In this document: positions 34,020-45,384 of the stretch, in pieces
Numbering within the stretch: position 1 is the first letter of the stretch
Layout of the letters: each line of letters opens with the position of its first letter
NCBI GenBank assembly: GCA_037367405.1
Contig: JAZKJV010010527.1
Span: 620,001-684,000 of the forward strand
Direction: 5' to 3'
Length of the DNA: 64,000 bases
Source of the DNA: Ottelia alismoides
Lineage: Eukaryota > Streptophyta > Magnoliopsida > Alismatales > Hydrocharitaceae
Notes under the pieces: model-generated
Told to the model about the DNA's origin: nothing
Seen by the model: the letters and a program-made list of their open reading frames with translations, nothing else
Databases searched by the model: none
Position numbers and translations under genes: made by a program

Positions 34020-34475
34020 AAAAGAGTATTATGCGGCCGTTACGTCCTGGCAGAATGGTACAAGTGGTTGATGGCAGACTATCTCTAGTTAAAGGGATAG
34101 GAGAGGTTACCCTTACCCTGAGTGCTAGACTTATTGATGTTCTTTGTTCCTGAGTTCCCCATCGGCCTGCTATCCATCAATCAGATTTGCATGGAGCTCC
34201 AAAGTTGAGTTATTTTTTATGCAACTTCGTTCATTTTTTCAAAAACACTTGACTGAAAGTACAATTGGTGTGGGGTGGTGAAGAAGAGGGGATGTTTTAT
34301 CATTTGGTTCAGTCATCTATTGCTACTGCTTGTTTTGGGGTCCACTTTATTCCAATCTTTAGGCGCTCTATGTTTTTAAGATCTAGGATACCATCTATGC
34401 AGAAACTTCTCTATGTACTTCCTCAGCTTCCTCCTATTACGTCGCTAGAGTGTGAGGCCTGTCAACTGGTTAAAA
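34020..34475 (+). pseudogene. old copia G, part 1 (GAG-pre-integrase region)
   Basis: Traces of the GAG-pre-integrase domain in several frames: GEVTLTLSARLID, then PEFPIGLLSINQICMELQS near 34150-34205, then FRRSMFLRSRIPSMQKLLYV and LECEACQL near 34445-34470. The sequence stops in the middle of the conserved CEACQLGKHHR motif. The missing half (LGKHHR-like) begins at 44245, so the two parts are one element split by an insertion. Confidence 0.65.
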
Positions 34476-35485
34476 ATGCTTTAGATATCAATTTCGATGT
34501 TGTTTTACTAAACCTGGAAATCGACATATCGTTGACACGTCGCTGGAATTGCCAAAAAAATGAGGAAATGACTATAAATTTCGATTTTCCTGAAAAAAAG
34601 GGTTTCCAATGGTTTTTATCACAAAATAAGATATAAATATGCATTTATTGCTAGGTTAAAGGTCTAACAGTTTTTATAATAATATTGTCGTCATAATAAT
34701 TGCACATTCTAATATGGAGTACTGAGTAAGACATGCAATTAGAAGATCAATCATATATGATGCATAAACAAGTCAAAGTAACAAATATCATCGTCTTATA
34801 AACTTAAAATTAATAATATGCTAATATAATAGTAAAAATACCTACCACGTAAATAAGTTGAAAATTTGTCACTCATCTGAATTAAGACTACAAATAACAT
34901 AACTATATTATCAAAAAATTCCAAATTTAAACACATTAAATAGTGCACAATATATATGATTAATAACCATATATGTCATGAATTTGTTATTTAGAATCTC
35001 GAGATGCCTAAAATCGTAACTCGTCGTTCAAACCAACACATTGTAGGGATTTTTGTACAATGTCCTCGAATGTTGGTGGGCGAAGTCTGCCGTATACATG
35101 AGGGTCTTGCTGATGATTGGTGAATCCATGATTCAACTTTTTTATATTTAAATTTTATCCTAAATTCCTAAGCAGAAAACATAAAATCCACATAAACTGA
35201 TAAAATAAGAAAATAATCTCAAACAATAAAGTGGATTAATTTGAGATATAACTCATCATGAAATCAAGAAGAAAACCACTTAAAATGATGAGAAAATCGG
35301 AGCTGAAATATGCATATATTCAAATGTATATATTATACAATCTTCTAATATTTTAACAAATTTGTTCTCTCCAAATGACATGAAACTAACTTCACTGTGT
35401 ATGTAAATGCTAATCTCAATATCCATGGAAATTTCTAAAATTTCTAACTTGTAAAAAATGCAAAAGAACCCAAATCATAGTTTAA
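34476..35485. other. AT-rich non-coding interval
   Basis: About 1 kb of AT-rich sequence with no ORF of note. It begins with hAT-like phrases (GATATCAATTTCGATG, then GAAATCGACATATCG) and ends where GC content rises sharply at the LINE. Confidence 0.45.
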
Positions 35486-35609
35486 GGTTTGACACGTTTG
35501 TGAGGGGGATGGGAGGATGCTGAGAGGTCGTCGTGGGGAGGAAGGCTAGGAAGCGCTCGGTCAGGGATGGGGGGGCACTCCTCCCCGCCCCTTTCGCAAC
35601 CCATTCGGG

Positions 35610-36150
35610 AAGGGGTGTTTCCGGTGCGAATTTTTGGCGCATTGGGCCCGACAATGCAGGGAGCCGATCAAGTGCTTCAAGTGCGGTAGGCACACTCACA
35701 GGTCTCGCAACTGCCCGCTGTTGCAGGAGGCTGCTCTGGCATCGGAGTGGTCTGGCTCGTTGGTGGGGGAGGACGGAGGCCCGGGAGATGCGCTATTTCG
35801 AGGGTCTTTCGACGTCGGTGCCATCTCGGAAGCACGCTTCCAGGGCGATATCGTGCAGCTGTCGCCGTGGCGAGTCATTGAAAGGGGCCTTTCCAGGGGT
35901 GAGTGCATGGCACTGCTGCATTGGTTGAAGGAAGGTGGATCGCTACTACGATGGCGGTACCCGTGCCTATCGGACGGGGTGGTGAGGCCGAGGTCGGTGG
36001 CCATCATTCGTCTTTATGGGGTCCCTGTGGGGGTGCGCAGGCTTTAGGATTTCCTGGAATTGCTGCGTGGAGTGGCCGAGGTTGTGGAGGTTGTGTGATC
36101 AGGTTGCCTCCCCGGATAGCCACTGGACCCGGTTATTAGGGTGAGACACC
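35610..36150 (+). pseudogene. L1 ORF1 fragment with two CCHC zinc knuckles
   Basis: Two C-x2-C-x4-H-x4-C knuckles lie in one frame five residues apart: CFRCEFLAHWARQC (35616-35657) and CFKCGRHTHRSRNC (35673-35714). They are followed by LSPWRVIERGLSRGECMALL and an R-rich end. Such knuckles bind the LINE RNA in plant L1 ORF1 proteins. The N-terminal DUF4283-like part is missing. Confidence 0.75.
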
Positions 36151-37349
36151 TCTCGGGGGAGAAAATGGGTTGGAGGAGGCTTTGGTGTAGAGGGAGGCCG
36201 GTACTGGCGCACCTGGCGGACGCGGGCCAGGTAGAAGGCCGTGAGCAAGGAGGAGGGGTACGGGGCATGGTGGCGGGGGGGTGCCCGGGTTCGTTGGGCA
36301 CCGGGAGGTCGCTGGGTGCTGTCGCCTCACTGGCGGAGCGGTCGTCCGGAACCACCGGGCGCTCGGGCTGGGGAGAGGAGACGTTGGAAGACTAAGGGTC
36401 GCGGAAAGACGTTGCGTCTCCTTGGAACTCAAGGCGGATCCACTTCGGGAATTTTCAGCCAGTTGATCTACTTCGGGGCCCGAGCCTTTCTGAGCGTGGG
36501 TCCGCATGCGGTGTGCGTACAAAGGTGGACGGGTACTTGGGTAAACCAGAGTCTTCCGACCCGATGGAGTTTGGTTTGGGGCTGCTAACAGGTCGACCCG
36601 ATTCAAGAGTCGCGGAGATCAGATCAACCCTGTGGATGATGCTCGAAGCTGGGCGCACCCTTGATAGGGTGCGCATACCGTTGGAGCCCAACTGGGTGGG
36701 GGGCAACTTTTGTGCATGGTTGGTACTCAGAAGAGGGGACTGAGCGGGGCTTGCAGATGTTGACAGTTGGTGGCAGCAGACCGTCGCCCTCCCGAGTGCA
36801 GATCTCAGAGGATCCCCCCTTGCTCAGGTTGCCTCGCAACGGGGCGAGGAGAGGTGGTAGAGAACAACTTGGGAGGCCGCATCGATGTGGTCTTCCCCTC
36901 AGGCGAAGGTGCGCATTCGCGGCCAGTCAAGGTTACGGCGCCGGCGATGACAACTCGGGATGAAGGATGGGAGGGACATCGATCGAATCAGGGCGTCATG
37001 GCCGACGCGACTTGGGCCAACGCAATGCATGCGGCCGGGAAGAAAACTTCGGCGGTCAGCTTGGGAAGCGCGTTGTCCTCGGGGGCAGGCACCGCGCACT
37101 CTGTCGAGACCAAAGAGGAGGTGGTGCCTCCTACAAGATTCGGGATGCATTATGAGAGAAGGGCTTCCGGCAAGCGGGAGTGGAGGCTGCAGCTCGTGGA
37201 GGCCACGATGGGGGGAGCTCATGGTGACCCCGTCCTGGTGCATCGTCAGAATGCGTGGCGGCTCTGGAGGCATCAAACTGATTTCAGGCCCTCGACAGGG
37301 TGGTGGTGGAACGTCTGGGCCTGGTTCCTCCGAAGAAGATAACATGTTT

Positions 37350-39977
37350 TTTATGCCAATAAAATTCTTATCTTGGAATGTCAGAAGGTTGGGAAGGGCA
37401 AAGAAAAGGTTGTGCGTGAAGAACCTTGTCCTGGAAGCTGGAGTAGATATCTTCCTTCTCCAGGAGACCAAGCTGGTAGATGTCAGAGAGGAGGCCATGC
37501 GGGACATGAAGGCAGGCGATCGTTTCGCCTTGGCTCATTTGCTGGCCAGGGGTGCGGCAGGCGGTCTGCTAACGGCGTGGAAGGTGGACTGTTTTGATCT
37601 CTGAAGGAGTCCAGTGTGCAACACTCCCTGTCCGTCTCTCTCAGGAGGCGCGACAATGGGGAGGTCTTGAGGATCTCGAATGTCTATGGGCCGATGGGGA
37701 GTGATGGTGTGAAACTGGCGGGAGAACTCGAACAGTTGGGTGACGTACTCTCGGACGAGGCGTGGATCATTGGCCGGGACTTTAACGTAACTCTATTGGC
37801 AGAGGATCATCCCAAAGGTTTGGGGGGCAGGGACCCAGGTTCAGAGGTTTTCCGTAGTACGATGCACAGTTTGAGTCTCTCCATCATGGATGCCGTTGGC
37901 TGCAGGTATACATGGCGTAATGCGCGAGCCAGGTCGAGGTTGGATAGGTTCCTCCTGTCCTAGGCGGCCGTGGAAGCTTTCCCCCTCTCACGGGCTTGGG
38001 CCCTCTCGAGGGCTCACTCGGACCGTACTCCGATTCTCTGATCTTCTGGAGAGGGCGGAAGGGGAAGGTTCTTCTTCAGATTCGAGAAGAGTTGGCTGTT
38101 GGAAGAGGGATTCAGGGAGATGGTAGCGGAACAATGGCGGAGAGGGGCTGAGGGTGGCACCGTGGTGTCGAGATTTGCGGCGAGGCTGCGGGCTCTCGGC
38201 TCCTTCCTCTCTTCCTACAACAGGGAGGTCAGAACGTCAAGAAGAGAAAAGAGGGTGGAAATTCAGACGGAAATCACCAGGCTGGACTTGGTAGACGACG
38301 ACAGGGGGCTCTCTCCGGAGGAGGTGGCGGAGAGGCTCGCGTGCATGGAAGAACTATTGGTGGATGACCGGAAAGAGGAAGTGGAGTGGCGTCAAAAATC
38401 TAGGCAGAGGTGGCTAAGGGAGGGAGACTCCAACACGAGATTCTTTCACACCGTCGCCCCCGGACGGAGAAGAAGGAGCTTCTTGCAGGAGATGGAGGTG
38501 GGGGGTGTTCGGGGTGGTGGGGGAGGCAGAACTGGGAAGGCCTTGAGGGACCACTTCGCGGAAGCCTCCAGAAGAAAAGGGGGGAACGGTTGGGGTTGGC
38601 TCGGCAGGGGCGTGGGGACCCTTATGGAGGAGCAGGCGAGGTCGCTAGTGGTGTCGTTCTCGGAGGTGGAGCTGAAGCGGACGGTTTGGGGCTTAAACGG
38701 AGACGGGGCGCCGGGCCCGGATGGCTTCCCGGTACATTTCTATAGGGAATTCTGGGTGCTCTTGAAGGCGGATCTTATGGAGGTTATCAGTGAATTCCGG
38801 GAGGGGAACAATGGCTTTGAGAAGATCAACCAGGCCTTTCTTTTCTTGCTTCTGAAGAAAGGCACACCGCTGTCGCAGACTGCGGGGTGCCCACTGGGGA
38901 GCCTACCGCTTCGCTACTTGGGCTTGCCGCTCGTCGCGGGCAAACTGAAAATGGCGGACTGGGCGACATCTTCAGGCAGGTAGAAAGCAAACTGGCAGGG
39001 TGGAAGGCGTTTACATTGTCTAGAGGTGACAAACCGGTGCTGTTAAAGCATGTGCTGTCGGCGGTGCCCATTTTTTTCTTCTCCCCGAGGTGGATGCCGA
39101 CTGGGGTTAGAAAGAGGATTGAAGCACTCATGAGGCCATTCTTCTGGTCGGATGGGAGGCAACTGAGACAAGGGATGCACCTGGTAAAATGGGACGAAAT
39201 GACGAGGAGCTACGAGGATGGGGGGTTGGGAATACGGGATGTGGAGTGCATGAATAAGACCCTCATCGCGAAGTGGATCTTGGACATCTGGGGATATTCG
39301 TCGTCTCTTGCCGTGCGGTTGTTGAGAAAGATCTATGGGGTAACGGGCCGGTTCGAGGCAAATAGAACCCGCTTCGAATCACCGCTTTGGACGGGCATCC
39401 GTATGGTCATTCCGTTACTGACCACCATTGTCTGCCCAAAGGTGGGGGATGGTAGCCTCTTTCGATTCTGGAAAGATGACTGGACGGGGGAGGGGAAGCT
39501 CGAAGACAGATTCCAACGCTTGTTTGCTCTCGCAACCTCAAAGGAGTCTTCCCTGGCGCAGTCAGTTGAGGCAGGGAGTTGGATGCCCCGATTCGCGTCG
39601 GCCATCTCTGATCAGGGACTAGAGGAGTACTTGGCCTTACGGGAAGCGCTACCCCAGACGAGCATTTTATCAGCGGGCAGAGATCGCTTTGAATGGCTAG
39701 ACGGGAACTTCACTGTGAACAAGGCGTACGAGGTGCTTAACAAAAGAGAGCAGGAGCATGAGCGGGAGTTCTAGGCTGATGTTAAGTTGATATGGCAGGA
39801 AAATATTCCCAACAGAATCAAGGTTTTCCTTTGGTGCTTAAGGGGCCGCTTGCTGGACAAGGTGCGTCGAGGCAGATTGCTGGGCTTGATGGATTCTCGT
39901 TGTGATAGATGTCAGGAGACGGAGGAGGATTTGGAGCATCTTTTCATGAGGTGCCCGGACTCGACATGAGCATGGAG
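37350..39977 (+). pseudogene. L1 ORF2 fragment: endonuclease, partial RT, zf-RVT
   Basis: The endonuclease starts FLSWNVRRLGRAKKRL and LLQETKL (near 37365-37480). It shifts frame at about 37600 and continues as EAWIIGRDFNVTLL and CRYTWRNARARSRLDRFLLS (37616-37963). RT starts RQRWLREGDSNTRFFH and has GAPGPDGFPVHFYREFW (38099-38860). At about 38865 the sequence jumps from LFLLLKKG to a GCPLGSLPLRYLGLPLVAGK segment, so the catalytic palm, including the F/YADD box, is deleted. The thumb region (38887-39774) and zf-RVT with CDRCQETEEDLEHLFMRCPD (39787-39969) follow. It cannot encode an active enzyme. Confidence 0.88.
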
Positions 39978-40623
39978 GCGGTTGGAGCTTCCGAGGATTC
40001 GATTGGGGAGCTTGCATGAGATTTGGGCTTCCATCAGGGGGATAGGCAGTGGCTCCAGGGAGTATGTTTTGAGGTCGTATGCCGTGGGCTATCTGGATCG
40101 GACGCAATGAAAAGATATTCAAAAACCAAGGTTTCTATGTAGAAAATGTAATATATCATTGTACTGCGCTTTATCGTTCATGGGCGCCAAGGTAATGTAT
40201 TCTTTTTCCATAATTTAACTTAATAAAGGTGGGAACCCCCACGAATGGGGTTCACCCGATCTTCGATAAAAAAGGGTCTGAAAATCAAAAAGTTGCACAA
40301 CTTCCTCATTGAAGCTCCTATCGAATTCTACTTATCCTTGGATTAAAGCACATTATATTATCTACAAAACAAAATCAATTTCAAAGGAATCAAAGTTCAT
40401 TTGTAAAAATTGAATTTTAAGACCTAATCGTGAATTGTATAAATCAGGCTATATTTCAATTCATTATTTTACGTACAAATTTAACTCTTTTCATTTTCTT
40501 TCTATTTCTTTTATTTGTTTTATGTTTTAACTGATTTCGTAAAAATAAAAATCCAAGAAAATCAGAAAAGTTGTGAAAAAGAGAGATTATGACATTATGT
40601 ACAATGACCTTCTCACCTGTAAA

Positions 40624-40925
40624 TGTTAGAAATTAGGAATGCGGAAGCAAAATGATAAACAGAGCATGAACTAGAAAGATAAAACATGGAACACAAAGAT
40701 TTTTACGTGGAACCCTACTCCCTAAGGAGCAGGATGAAACCACGGGAGAATGCCTCAAAGGGCCATATGCTTCATTGCTTTTTCTCAATGGATACAGGAG
40801 GTCTGGGGCTCATTATATAGCCTCCACATAGCCTCTAAGTCCCACCACTGATAGATGTGGGACTAAACACGTGGATGGGGTAAGGGATCCATTTACCCAT
40901 CTATTACATAAGTGACACATGCTCA
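40624..40925 (-). repeat. solo LTR of the element I/II family
   Basis: 302 bp aligning with the LTRs of element II (shared TTTTTACGTGGAACCCTACT and TCAATGGATACAGGAGGTCT). It is flanked by perfect 5-bp repeats GTAAA (40619-40623 and 40926-40930). One LTR with an intact target duplication is the product of LTR-LTR recombination. Confidence 0.9.
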
Positions 40926-40930
40926 GTAAA

Positions 40931-42324
40931 TAATTCACTTTTCTAATTTATTTATAACTTTTCTTAATCAATAAAAAAACAGATTTATGTTTAGAGCATC
41001 ATTTAGCATTTTATTTAATTTTATCTTGCATGATTTCTTTGCAGAAAATAAAAAAAACAAAAACGCAAAAACTTGGTAGCTTATGTTTATAAAATATCAT
41101 CATAAAATTCATATATTTCATAATTGAGTTCGTTTGATTTTGAGCTCAACATGAAAATTGTAGATTCCATTGGGATCTACAACTTTCATGTTGGTCATTT
41201 TTGCATCTAGGTCCATCTCATATTTTTAATTTTAATTTCTTTGTTTCAATGCATTGGTTAAAGTTCGGGTCAAATATGCCAAGTGTCCTCTCCTCACATG
41301 TCGCTTCATTCCACACTACTCATCGTCGTTCAACGACACACTACTTGATCAACCACCACTTAGGTTTCACCATCTGAGTTGATTTGTTGACCATCTGGTC
41401 AGTTGCACCATGCCTCTTCCAACTCCTATTCTCTTATGATTGCCAAACCAAACCCGATTCGGTCCACTTTGATTCACTAACCACCCAGTAACTGCGATAC
41501 CGTTTTGAAATCCAACCACCTCACCTCCTTCATTGTGAACTAAACCTATTTTGCTCTAACCATCTCTCCAATCATCCACTGCAATCAACAGAACCCCAAT
41601 CATTTCCTAACAAAACCTAACCAGGTTGTGATACCCATATCCATTATATTCTCCGCAATGCCGCATCACCAAGCCAGATTCACCATATCATAATGAGATT
41701 TGAAACCTCTACATGATCCCAACATCCTATTATCCTTTTGAGAGCCTACGCTTGAAACCACCTTCACCTCCAACACCTTATCACCATCTTCGACAACCAA
41801 AGTTACATCTTTTCATGATAGACATCTACCAACCCTCGATCTCTTTGTCCATAACCCTACACCCTTTCCTATTTAAACCCATTACCAAACACCAAGTTTT
41901 GTAGCCGTTGTTTGACGATCTAAAGAGAGAGTGAGGGAGGGAGAGAGTCTGAGGATCCAGACTGGTGACAACAACTTCCTTGTGGCGAAGGCCTTCGTTG
42001 AGATCCATGGAGCTTCACTCTGTGCTACTGCCCTTTGCCCCGACGAGTGGCCCGACTCATCACCTCCACCGTGTGATTTGAGCAACAATATGAGGAGTTG
42101 TGTCTCTTCCATTCCACATGCAGGTCACCCCTAAAAACCATCAGGTATATTCCTTCAGTCTTCTTCTATTTCTTTTCTTTGTCTACTTTGTCATGCATCT
42201 ACTATTGTCCCCGTCCTTCGCTTCTTGCAAACACCATAATCAATGAAATAATCTTCATCCCCTGATTTTTATGCTCCACCTTCTATCTTCATATAAGCCT
42301 CCTTCTATATCTCTCCATTTTAGT
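40931..42324. other. unassigned AT-rich interval
   Basis: 1.4 kb without recognisable coding sequence. Short open frames (63 codons at 41713, 67 at 41931) lack any domain. 41250-42130 is richer in CCA/CAC words than its surroundings. No gene is supported. Confidence 0.4.
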
Positions 42325-43160
42325 GCCCACTTCAATGATCTGGTGGTAGTGCATTGTGCCCAGCACTCAAAAGACCATTTTAGTGACCACTTCAATCATT
42401 TTTTTATTGCAATTCATTGGATATTGTTCTCTAAATAAATTAATCTTTTAATTCCTTGTTTGATTTTTTAGGGTATAGAATGCATTAAAAATGGCAAAGC
42501 TTTCTTCCACTGCAAGTATGATCAATTACATGGATTCTTGCTCAAATCCATGCTTAAAGATTCAACTATTTTTTACGCTAGTCGTCGGCTACTTAACGCA
42601 AACCCCATAATGGGTGGTAGGCACACTGCAATACCGTCAGACCATTTAAGTGGGTACACGATGCATTATTCTCAAAAAATAAAAATAGCCCTAAATGCCT
42701 CTTTGAATGGTTTATCATCCATGATTTTTGAAGAATTAAATTCGTCTATATATATTAGAATTTTTTTCTTAAAATAGCTATTGTGGAACCCTTTAAACAA
42801 GCTAACTTTTGGATTATTTTTTATTGCAATTCATTGGATATTGTTCTCTAAATAAATGAATCTTTTAATTCCTTGTTTGATTTTTCAGGGTATAGAATGC
42901 ATTAAAAAATGGAAAAGCTTTCTTCCACTGTAAGTAGGATCAATTACATGGATTCTTGCTCAAATCCATGCTTAAAGATTCAACTATTTTTTACGCTGGT
43001 TGTCGGCTACTTAACGCAAACCCCACAATGGGTGGTAGGCACACTGCAATACCATCAGACCATTTAAGTGGGTACACGATGCATTATTCTCAAAAAATAA
43101 AAATAGCCCTAAATACCTCTTTGAATGGTTTATCATCCATGATTTTTGAAGAATTAACTG
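42325..43160 (-). repeat. tandem duplication carrying SINE fragments
   Basis: Two units of about 340 bp, 42402-42739 and 42820-43157 (418-bp period), are nearly identical. Each contains a minus-strand SINE body: on that strand TGGTCTGATGGTATTGC (A-box region), GTTAAGTAGCCGAC, and ATGGATTTGAGCAAGAATCC. A separate A-box-like ATCTGGTGGTAGTGC on the plus strand lies at 42340. Confidence 0.8.
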
Positions 43161-43769
43161 AGTTGATTTGCTTTGGCTAAAAATTTAAAAACATCAAATA
43201 ATGACTTCACATTTGTATTTTTATTTGATTTATCCTTCATCTAAAAATTCTAAAAAGCTAAAAGTAGCCTATCATATTGTGCATACAATATTTTTAATTT
43301 CACAAAATATTGCATTTTCATCCTTAAAATTGAAAAAGATAAAAAAATATTGCGTATATCATTGAAACATTACAAAAAATGTGTTTTGAGCTCTTCATGC
43401 ATTGGACTTTAAGGAAAAATATTCATGAGTTTTGGAGATTAATTTAACATTAAAATAATTTTTGTAAAAAATATCAAATTTCCCTTTAAACATTTTTCAA
43501 AAGCGCATCCATTCATCTTCATCTAACTATTTTCTTTTCCATTAAAATAAAAAATAATATTTCTTTGCAAAAATAAAAAAATAAAAAAATCATATTGCAT
43601 TGCATCATACAATATTGGTATTTTGCACATGATTGGAACATACTAAATCAGAACAAGTCACAACTAAAAACTTCACTGGGTTACCAAGTAAAATAAAATA
43701 CACCCCATCATACTTTAATTCAATTAATTTTGTGGTATTATTTTTGATTTGTTGGTTGTTATCCGCCCG

Positions 43770-44110
43770 CACTACTACTCAGCAATGATTTACGTCGACA
43801 AAATTAACAAAATGTAGAAATCCATGAATCAACGACAGGGGAAGGTAGCTCAGACTATATATATAAAATGGGGAAAGATATCTCACCCAAATTTACTCAA
43901 TTTCCTTTGAAAAGTGAAGAAAATTGGCGATATATCGCTGATACTACCACACACCAATGATTTAATTCAACAAAATTGACAAAGGATAGAAATCCACGAA
44001 TCAACGATATAGGAAGGCAACGCAAACAATATTGGTGAAATGGGGAAACATATCTTGCTCAAATGGGCTCTATTTCCCTTGAAAGTTGAAGGAAGTTGGC
44101 GATATATCAT
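43770..44110. repeat. two-unit tandem repeat, about 172 bp
   Basis: A segment beginning near CAATGATTTA (43783) and ending near GGCGATATATC recurs from 43955 with many differences. Shared phrases include AGAAATCCAYGAATCAACGA and AAATGGGGAAA. It lies next to the right end of the composite insertion. Confidence 0.65.
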
Positions 44111-44244
44111 CGACATATCGGTGATATATATCGTCGATTCTCGAGAAAAGGGAACATGAGCGTTTCGATTTCGTCGATCAGGCGATAATAATAGCAATAT
44201 ATCTGTGAAATATCTCCTATATGTCATGATATTTAAGGCCATGT

Positions 44245-45095
44245 TGGGGATGTCATCGAAGTTCGTTTCATGTATTTGGTACTACTCATTCTAATACTTT
44301 ATTTCATATGCTTTATTTTGATGTTTGGGGACCAAGTAGACACACGAATCATTTAGGGAATCGATACTATCTTGGCATTGTTGACGATTTCTCTTGTTTG
44401 TCTTGTGTATTTTGTTGGAAAGACAAGTCTAATGCCTACTAGATTATTGTTGCCTTCGTAAATGAGATATGTACTCGATTTGGTGCCCCTATAAGATGCT
44501 CTTCGATAATGCTAGAGAGTTTCTATCTCATGACTTATTGATTGTTTTCTCTTCCCATGGTATTCTACATCAGAGTATATATGCATATGCTTCATAGCAA
44601 AACGAAGTTGTAAAACATAAGCATTGGCACATCATTGATATTGCATGCGCATTGCTCATCCATTATCATGTTCCAAGCTCATAGCAGGGTGATGCAATGC
44701 TCACAACCGCCTTTTTATTAACTGTACATCATTCACCCCTATTGATGCATAGGAACCCATTGAGATTCTTTATCCATGGAAAGGAGTATTCCATGTTCCT
44801 TCAAGGGTACGTGGATGTGTTGCTTATAGTCACTTACATGGTTTTGAGGACAAGTTGGAGGCCATAGCAATCAAATGTATGTTTTCAGAATGTGCTAGAA
44901 ATCAAAAAGGGTATTATTTCTATGATTGACGTCGGATGTTGAGCATATTCCCTTTGCCAGTATATATGTACACATATCACCGCCTCTTATTTCGAAGACT
45001 GCTCTGATACCTGTTCCCATATCATTTCTTATACCCTAGGGTACTCAATTACGATGTCCTTCTCAGCTCGCACTTGTTACTATTGAGGTGAATCA
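44245..45095 (+). pseudogene. old copia G, part 2 (integrase)
   Basis: Integrase traces in three frames: TTGGGGATGTCATCG (a decayed LGKHHRSS), LYFDVWGPSRHTNHLGNRYY, then VDDFSCLSCVFCWKDKSN, a SSHGILHQ-like and HAYAS-QNEVVKHKHWH-like stretch, and VPSRVRGCVAYSHLHGFEDK with CARNQKGYYFYD. It is more diverged than A-F and is on the same strand as the parts at 34020 and 54744. Confidence 0.75.
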
Positions 45096-45136
45096 AGGTA
45101 CTAAAAATGGGAGGCGAATCGATGATGTTTTCTATC

Positions 45137-45377
45137 TGTGAAAGAATGATAAGAAAAGATGATTCTTTGTTTATTCAAGAGGTCTAGGGGTCCTTATATA
45201 GGACTAAACCCTAGAGGGCTCAAAGGATAATATTCTATAGAATATTCTTTAGAATATAGAATATTCTCTATAGAATATTCTCTTAACAAATAGCCACATG
45301 GAATATTCTCTTAACATAAAAGCCCTCGTGGGGTTACAATAGAATATAAAGAAGGAAATCTTCTGCAATCTCTAACA
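45137..45377 (-). repeat. 3' LTR of copia E
   Basis: Begins TGTGAAAGAATGATAAG and ends GCAATCTCTAACA on the plus strand. It includes four AGAATATTCT-type palindromes in about 60 bp. Confidence 0.94.
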
Positions 45378-45384
45378 CTACCCC

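Larger units (their letters stand above)
35490..40273 (+). mobile_element. L1-type LINE, GC-rich, RT core deleted
   Basis: About 4.8 kb, markedly GC-rich against AT-rich flanks. Order: ORF1 zinc knuckles, endonuclease, RT start, RT thumb region, zf-RVT C-terminus, then a 3' end GGGTTCACCCGATCTTCG followed by a short A run. The 5' end is truncated or unrecognised, and I find no clear target duplication. Confidence 0.85.
34476..44244. mobile_element. composite 9.8-kb insertion in copia G, probably an old hAT-like element with nested inserts
   Basis: The left edge TGGTTAAAAATGC and the right edge reverse-complemented CATGGCCTTAAATATC resemble the ends of the other hAT-like elements. Both edge regions contain ATATCG and TTTCGAT words. 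It carries a nested L1 LINE and a solo LTR. No clean 8-bp duplication remains, so the assignment is inferred from the split copia motif and the end similarity. Confidence 0.4.

Noticed and set aside
36136..36606. 156-codon minus-strand frame within the L1 LINE
   Set aside because: A GC-rich antisense shadow; the peptide is Pro/Ser/Arg low complexity and the plus strand has the LINE domains.
44245..45095. This copia fragment as the 5' neighbour of copia E
   Set aside because: It is on the opposite strand, more diverged, and outside the CTATC duplication that bounds E.
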